This document shows, in pieces, positions 57,383-64,000 of a stretch of DNA of 64,000 nt. This stretch comes from Bugulina stolonifera (lineage: Eukaryota > Bryozoa > Gymnolaemata > Cheilostomatida > Bugulidae). Below the pieces are notes generated by a model. That model saw nothing but the letters and a program-made list of their open reading frames with translations, was not told the DNA's origin and made no database searches. The DNA lies in assembly GCA_935421135.1 (NCBI GenBank), contig OW285197.1:13955223-14019222 (forward strand), in the 5' to 3' direction. The translations under genes were made by a program, and so were the position numbers. The first letter of the stretch is position 1, and each line of letters opens with the position of its first letter.

Positions 57383-57840
57383 CGCTTTCTCTCCGTCTCC
57401 ATGGTAGCAGAATAACAGTTACAGATGTTCTGGTCTGTAGTTTATATATTAATTACTAGTACTACATGTATATCCACATTGTGTTGGCTTTCTAAACAGG
57501 TGTCTGATACAGGGCCTCCCTTCTCCTTGCAAGGCCCCTTCTTTTATATCAGTTTCACTTGCTATTTATTTCAACAAGATCACATGCTTGAAGTATATTG
57601 TAGCCAACATACATGTAGTAGCTACCAACGACACTGATGTCTTCATCAGGATGACTTTATTAGCAGTACTGAAAACTTTATGTAAGCTGTAGAGATCAGC
57701 TCTCCATGTGATGACTTACTGAATATTCAATGTGCAATAACCATACTGTATGTGCATCTATAGACTACATTTACCTTATTGTAATATAAATAAACTGTCA
57801 ACTCTAATAGATTATACAAATAAATTATAAATCATTACTA
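57383..57840 (+). terminator. HMCN1: Hemicentin 3' UTR with two AATAAA signals
   Basis: After the stop, AATAAA hexamers stand at 57789-57794 and 57819-57824 in AT-rich DNA, about 405 and 435 bases downstream. Either could direct cleavage soon after. No other coding signal is seen before them. The exact cleavage site cannot be read from sequence. Confidence 0.6.
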
Positions 57841-57845
57841 TCACT

Positions 57846-59635
57846 TAAATACCAACAAATGTTAGTATTTTATACTTAATGTAGTTGTAGTGATTCAGTT
57901 CTGTAGGAGTTGTCTCCTCATACATCGTATGTCACACTGTCTACCACACCGCAGTCCTAGCCTTAGTTCTAACTGTATATTTCACCTGGGTTCCTCCATT
58001 TTATTGGTCATATTGTCTGCATAGGGAGCCCCTCCGGGGAGTTTAACTAGTAGTGAAGGTGTTAGTGAACATAATAACTGAGGTACAGCGGATTACCTAG
58101 TGTGTGTATTAGTAGCCTGAGCTAAGGGTGTTTATTACCATTCAGTCAGTCTGTGAATATAGGAGCCCAGGCTATACAGATGCAGACCTTCTCTGATGAC
58201 TATTCTCTAGAAATTAGAAATTGTTTTGACCAGTTTTCATGAAAGCAGTGAGCTCTGTGTGATGGTATTCAACTCTTTGATCAAATCGGTATCTGAGCAT
58301 ATTTCACCATTTCACTCCAACCGCAGTATTCCTGGTACAAGTTAGCAGTTTGTCTCTGCAGTGCATACACTGTTTGATCTCCTTCTTCTCTCTTACCACC
58401 ATTATCATGCTAATTTATTAGATGAGTTTATCCCCAATCAATATCCCATAATTCATCTATTCCTTGACAGATACCGGTAACACTGGCGCCAAACACCGGC
58501 CATTCAAATATATTACTAATGGTTATGGAAGGCAGTTCTGGACGGGTTGAAATTAAACTTGTGAAATTGCGGTAATTGAATTCGGTTGTCAAAGTTGAAA
58601 TTGTAATTATTTCTAATTATCGAATTAATTGTTTCAGTTCTATTCATCTGGAAGTTACTAAATACTTGTACAGTCAAGTAGCCCACACAGATATGGTACA
58701 CATGTACTACTGGGTATTATCAATGTCATGAATAACTGGAGATTAGTTCACTAGGGTGTGAATCACTGGGTGCATCTGACCTGCAAACTGAAACCTATAT
58801 CTATGATTCCGACAACCAAACTCTGTGTTTGGCACCTGGGACATCCGCTGTCTACATTTAGCTGGAGCGTAGGCCAGGGTAGATAGGCTATACGTACCAT
58901 GTCTGCCCAACACACACTTCCTTGTGATTACTATTAGTGATTATACAATTGCTAGCCTATGCTTGTATCTCACAATTCCCCTTCCAATGAGATGGGTAGA
59001 CTGGCACAGAGGCTATATGAACACATCTCTATGAGAGCACAGACTATGATTAGAATAGTGATACGCCAGCCTCCATCTTTTCTCCTAAGCGTCTACTGAG
59101 TCTACATTATCATGGAGTAGTAGTACCACTGCCCTGTCTATGTACATAAACAGCTACCACCCAACTACCAGACACCAACGGCAAAAAGTGAAGGATTCTT
59201 GGTTAAAGGAGCATGAAATTGCTAATTACTGATTTAGATTAATGCTCAGAAATACACTGAGCTCTCATTTTTACATGTGTGTACATGGGTACAGCACCAC
59301 AACCCTCCACAATAGACAGCTATTACAGTACCATAGAACTCGGGCTATGTCATTGTGACTTGAGTAAAATGTAAATGGTGAAATAAATGAGCATTCACCT
59401 AATTAGACACCCCAGTATGTAGCCCATTTGTTTCTCATTTAGTCTACACCTTAGCCAACTCCCTGGATGTTCAAACTAAACAAGAGCCAATCACGATACA
59501 GTTTAATGTGATTCAGAGCAAACACGAGCCAATCATGACTGAGTTTACTGCAAGTGCAGGAGTTGCTTCTGGAATAGTGTCCTTGTTTTGAGGTTTTACC
59601 ATTATTTTACAAGTTGGTGAGCTGTTTTTTCAGTA
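57846..59635. other. Downstream flank, no gene recognised
   Basis: About 1.8 kb after the hemicentin poly(A) signals. Only short frames occur, such as 58992-59099 plus (36 codons). None resembles a family I know or has convincing splice sites. Confidence 0.5.
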
Positions 59636-59639
59636 TAAA

Positions 59640-60476
59640 TGACTTTGATGAGGCTACATGATGTGCTATACTGTGCCATGATATACTGTGCCATGCTATG
59701 CAGTGCTATGCTATGCTATACAGTGCTATGCTATGCTATACTGTATAGTGTTATGCTATGCAGTGCTATGCTATGCTGTACAGTGTTATGCTTTGCAGTG
59801 CTATGCTATGCTATACTGTACCGTGTTATGCTATGCAGTGCTATGCTATGCTATACTGTACAGTGTTATGCTATGCTATACTGTACAGTGTTATGCTATG
59901 CTATGCTGTACAGTGTTATGCTATGCAGTGCTATGCTATGCTATACTGTACAGTGTTATGCTATGCTATACTGTACAGTGTTATGCTATGCTATACTGTA
60001 CAGTGTTATGCTATGCTATGCTGTACAGTGTTATGCTATGCAGTGCTATGCTATACTGTACAGTGTTATGCTATGCTATACTGTACAGTGTTATGCTATG
60101 CTATGCTGTACAGTGTTATGCTATGCTATACTGTGCAGTGCTATGCTATGCTATACTGTACCGTGTTATGCTATGCTATGCTATGCTGTGCAGTGTTATG
60201 CTATGCTATACTGTACAGTGTTATGCTATGCTATACTGTACAGTGTTATGCTATGCTATGCTGTACAGTGTTATGCTATGCGGTGCTATGCTATACTGTA
60301 CAGTGTTATGCTATGCTATACTGTACAGTGTTATGCTATGCTATGCTGTACAGTGTTATGCTATGCAGTGCTATGCTATACTGTGCAGTGCTATGTTATG
60401 CTATACTGTACAGTGTTATGCTATGCAGTGCTATGCTATGCTATGCTATGCAGTGCTATGCTATACTGTGCTATGC
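59640..60476. repeat. Complex minisatellite of ctatg and gtacagtgt blocks
   Basis: Built from tatgctatgctatactgtac followed by agtgt, with variable numbers of ctatg pentamers. All plus frames stay open for about 300 codons (Cys, Tyr, Met, Leu and Ala only), a composition artefact. Confidence 0.95.
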
Positions 60477-60545
60477 TTATATCACTAATGTACTACACTG
60501 CTTTTGCTTTATGCTTGCGGTCTTTTCCTTGAACTCCTCCTTTCC

Positions 60546-60738
60546 TCCATATACATCTAGGATCACACCCCCACCATATACATCTAGGATCACACATCCT
60601 CCATATACATCTAGGATCACACCCCCTCCATATACATCTAGGATCACACCCTCCATATACATCTAGGATCACACCCCCACCATATACATCTAGGATAACA
60701 CCCCCACCATATACATCTAGGATCACACCCCCACCCTG
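60546..60738. repeat. 25-28-bp tandem repeat, about 8 units
   Basis: The unit is ccatatacatctaggatcac followed by accccca, with length variants. Confidence 0.95.
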
Positions 60739-60739
60739 T

Positions 60740-61265
60740 ACATTATATACATGTATCTAGGAGAAAATCATACCATATTGTTCCCTTCAGTGCTAACAAT
60801 ATGCCAACACAACATACTGTATGTTACAGGGTGCCAAAGATTAACATGTACATGTATATGTGTATTCCATGCCCACAATGCAATACTATACATGTACATG
60901 TATATTCCATGCCCACAATGCAATGCTGCAATACACTTCTCACTATATTATTATATTTACCAACAGATATCAGAGATTAGATTTCTCTGGAACCCTCCTT
61001 CACCCAGAAAAGCCAAAATCTCAGGGATAATTAATCACTAGAACCAATTACCTGCCTCCCTCTATCCCAGACTAATGTATAACAGGCAATGCTTTACCAA
61101 CCACCAACTGTATTACTTACAACCGCAAATTGTTTCCAATTGCTTAATAATGCATGATTAATGGGGAATGGAGTTAACAAACAACCTTCTTCAGTCATTG
61201 CCACATCACCAACTTACTGATTTACTTATCTTCACCCAATTCTTAGTTTACTATTCCATGTAGGC
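60740..61265. other. Intergenic DNA, no gene recognised
   Basis: A catgcccacaatgcaat duplication lies near 60870-60930. A 24-codon open end after an acceptor-like tttaccaacag at 60967 is too short to support an exon. Confidence 0.45.
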
Positions 61266-61267
61266 CT

Positions 61268-61865
61268 ACTTCATATACTACTGTACATCGTATACTACTG
61301 TACATCGTATACTACTGTACATCATATACTACTGTATATCATATACTACTGTACATCGTATACTACTACTGTACATCGTATACTACTGTACGTCGTATAC
61401 TACTGTACATCGTATACTACTGTACATCGTATACTACTGTACATCGTATACTACTGTACATCGTATACTACTGTACATCATATACTACTGTACATCATAT
61501 ACTACTGTACATTATATACTACTGTACATCATATACTACTGTACATCGTATACTACTGTACATCGTATACTACTGTACATCGTATACTACTGTACATCGT
61601 ATACTACTGTACATCATATGCTACTGTACATCGTATACTACTGTACATCATATACTACTGTACATCGTATACTACTGTACATCGTATACTACTGTACATC
61701 GTATACTACTGTACATCGTATACTACTGTACATCGTATACTACTGTACACCGTATACTACTGTACATCGTATACTACTGTACATCGTATACTACTGTACA
61801 TCATATACTACTGTACATCGTATACTACCGTACATCGTATACTACTGTACATCATATACTACTGT
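61268..61865. repeat. 17-bp minisatellite, about 35 units
   Basis: The unit is tactactgtacatcgta with cata variants and one 20-bp unit. The periodic frame (YIVYYCTSYTTVHRIL) is an artefact. Confidence 0.96.
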
Positions 61866-62796
61866 TCTACATGTTCTGTTCATGTTCATCTCCAGTAGTC
61901 TCTGATGGCTGAAAGGAGGAGATGTAGCAGGTCTGTGGGAACAGCCAACCTCTATTCCATCCTAATCCCCACATTTAATCCACTGAGATTAGACTAATAA
62001 TTAAAGGATTAGGGTAAGTATTGTACACATGGCTGTACTCACTGTCACCACACTGTTTACCACACAGTTTAATATACTAATACCGCCATACACTACTATT
62101 CTCTCATGATACTCCTAGATGTCTGCGTATACTGTATGGGTTGTATATATACATTTTATGCTGTAACATGGGGTGTACAGGTAGATATTCTCCCATCAGT
62201 TGGCCTACAGTTGTGATAGCCTACATGTACTTATACTGTCTGGTAGTAAATTATAAATTGTTAAATGCTGTGTGTCACCTGACATAGTGTACAAGTAGGA
62301 AGGGTATAGGCAGGTTGTAGCAAGTGCTACCAGGTGCTCTCTGGTAGACAGGTTACACAACTCTGTGTTGGTTTAATCACAGTGCAATATGACTGTTCAG
62401 TTGCAAGGTGGCCCCTCCCTCCCGTTACCACATCTGTCAGGTTTTGTGAGATCTAACAGTTTACAGTCGGTTAGATACATGGGAGATCCAGTACTGTATC
62501 TCACAATCAACTGATTCACTCACTTGTATCACATGTCCATGTAGGAACCCCACTAAGTGGACACAACCATGCTGGTCTAGACAGCAATTGGCATAAATTA
62601 TGAAAAACTGTCTTATCGTATGGTACGATAGATGCACGGAGGAGTGATAGACGTAGATGTCTAGATTATCTCCTCCTGGTTGGAGAGTATTATGCACATG
62701 TAACTGTGTAGGTATATTACTATGACTGTGTAGGTATATTACTATGACTGCTCTCCATTATCTAGTATTCTAACAATCATTGCTCTGAAATTCTAG

Positions 62797-62875
62797 TGTT
62801 TACTGAAAGCTCCTCCTGTAGATAATCTGGGGAGGCACCTGCAGGCTCGTGTCAGACTCGACCTCATAAACAGAG
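62797..62875 (+). CDS. Possible exon of an unidentified downstream gene
   Basis: Between an acceptor (aaattctag) and a donor (gttagt) the frame reads LKAPPVDNLGRHLQARVRLD and ends LINR, phase 1 at the donor. Composition and the even mix of residues look coding, unlike the surrounding repeats. I do not recognise the family. The candidate exon at 63936 is in matching phase. Confidence 0.35.
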
Positions 62876-62934
62876 GTTAGTCTTGATCTATTGGGGGATT
62901 AGCTAGGGCTTAAGTTAAGTGCTGGAGTGGATAC

Positions 62935-62998
62935 AGTCAGGGGAGGGGTGGATGCAGTTAGGGGAGGGGTGGATGCAGTCAGGGGAGGGATGGGTACT
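62935..62998. repeat. 21-bp tandem repeat, 3 units
   Basis: ggggaggggtggatgcagtc repeated with small changes, in the supposed intron after the 62797 exon. Confidence 0.85.
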
Positions 62999-63221
62999 GC
63001 CAAGGTAGAGTAGAGGATATGGAAAGAACCAAGGTAAGGTAAATGCAACGGTGGATGTGAGGGGCACTGTCAGAGGGGTTAGTGCTAGATTTAGCCAGGA
63101 GTGGATCCAGGCAGTGCTGAGTGATGGATGTTTTGTCTGTTTGTAATCTGGATCATCAAATTAATTCTATATGTGTAGTTAACAATATAATATAGACAGC
63201 GTGTAGATAACATTATTATAA

Positions 63222-63493
63222 TATAGACATTCTAGTCGATTACTCTATGCAAGGGTGACAATCCCTGACCTGTTGGTAGGAATTTCAGCTGAAGACCAAC
63301 TGATGTTTGCAGAGAATGATCTCTTACATAATACTTGTGTCAATGACCGTGTACACTTGATATTGATTTGTCAACCAAGAGCTCTAAAATGGTGAGGAAT
63401 CCATACAAACGCATCTTGGAGATGAGAGATGACCATTTGAACTGGATGTACATGACATTCATTGGTGTGAATGACTCCAATGTCTACACTTAG
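63222..63493 (+). pseudogene. Two overlapping short open frames, possible transposase remnant
   Basis: Frame 63222-63395 (57 codons, ARVTIPDLLVGISAEDQLMF) overlaps at ATGGTGA with frame 63389-63493 (34 codons, NPYKRILEMRDDHLNWMYMT, then FIGVNDSNVYT). The second loosely recalls the W-x-x-x-x-F-x-G...NDxNV stretch of Harbinger transposases, but the match is short. The minus strand is also open for 90 codons (63371-63643). Not assignable with confidence. Confidence 0.2.
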
Positions 63494-63935
63494 TGTCTCT
63501 GGCAGCTCTGAAGTGGATGCAGAGTCTAGATAGATAAGAACCTGCCAGACGAAATATTCAGAAAGAGGCTGAACCCCCCAACTGCATGTACCCGAGGCAC
63601 TAATCATCTTCCTCTTGCAGATTCTAATAAAATACAAAATCATTTCAGTTTTATGGAATATTGCACTTCACAACTCTCCAGACTTCCTGTGTGATTAGAG
63701 AGTTCACCAGAACAGGAGACCTAGCCAATCATGTAGGTTTATTTACATGCAGTTACTCCATATCATCAGCTGATATCTGTACCACTGCACCTATTACCCT
63801 ACTTTCATCATTGGCAACAAGCAATAGGTACACGGATGGCTCTTTGTGTTGTAATTAAGTTCTGTGCCAAACCAGAGTGTGAACCAGTTAGAGTAGAGTA
63901 GCTACTTGATTCTCCATAGCTCTGTGTCTTCACAG

Positions 63936-64000
63936 ATGTGCATACCAGTGCTGGAGAGAGATTCTGTCATGTATGCTTTGTGAGGGGGTGTGGTAAGGCC
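63936..64000 (+). CDS. Possible exon of the unidentified downstream gene, cut by window end
   Basis: After a good acceptor (tgtgtcttcacag) the phase-1 frame reads DVHTSAGERFCHVCFVRGCG and continues to the window edge. The CxxC pair and a third cysteine could be part of a zinc-binding segment. It joins in frame to the 62797 exon (LINR-DVHTS). Family unknown. Confidence 0.35.

Noticed and set aside
58992..59099. 36-codon frame MGRLAQRLYEHISMR
   Set aside because: No homology recognised, no splice or promoter context.
59639..60666. Open frames of about 300 codons made of Cys, Tyr, Met, Leu and Ala
   Set aside because: Low-complexity ctatg repeat, open in all plus frames.
62461..62697. 78-codon minus-strand frame
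   Set aside because: No family resemblance and no supporting signals; length is within chance.

Overview
The window is eukaryotic, animal-type DNA dominated by one very large plus-strand gene, a hemicentin (HMCN1/HMCN2/him-4 family; giant extracellular-matrix protein). I traced 83 coding exons from 799 to the TAA stop at 57380-57382. All exon phases chain together, and the joined reading frame is 12,003 nt (4,000 codons). The order is: C-terminal part of the VWA domain, hemicentin-specific linker, 28 Ig (I-set) domains, six thrombospondin type-1 repeats, the G2F (nidogen-like) barrel, eight calcium-binding EGF domains and the fibulin-type C-terminal module. The signal peptide and first VWA strand, with the DxTxS part of the metal site, lie upstream of the window.

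The organism is probably an invertebrate animal. The genome is AT-rich, with GT-AG introns and two-exon Ig domains as in vertebrate hemicentins. A short motif of the type gggagataactcc recurs in introns. I associate that motif with mollusc genomes, but this is memory and inference, not a match I could test.

Layout: 1-798 is intron upstream of the first visible exon. 799-8684 holds VWA and linker exons, interrupted by a hAT-like insertion (1261-2534), a 50-bp minisatellite and a MITE (7053-7424). 8883-34643 is the Ig array. 34988-38815 is the TSP1 block, with an unusual open extension and cassette after TSP repeat 4. 39118-41275 is G2F, 41561-54902 the EGF block, and 55726-57382 the C-terminal module. 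57383-64000 is the 3' UTR, then mostly intergenic repeats, with two possible exons of an unidentified next gene at the right edge.

The most striking feature is the minisatellites. More than 40 tandem arrays swell the introns. Many abut a splice junction, and their repeat unit contains the splice site itself, often with 4-17 bases of the neighbouring exon. The real donor or acceptor is thus the first or last unit of an array of near-identical decoy sites (exons 9, 26, 31, 33, 35, 43, 50, 72, 74 at both ends, 76, 77, 79, 80 and 81). The largest is about 6 kb with about 110 units in front of exon 77. The intron before exon 80 also carries a 4.1-kb foldback-type mobile element: terminal inverted repeats identical over about 137 bp, then long arms of 50-bp tandem units around a unique core. 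It sits inside a 31-bp repeat that is itself acceptor-derived.
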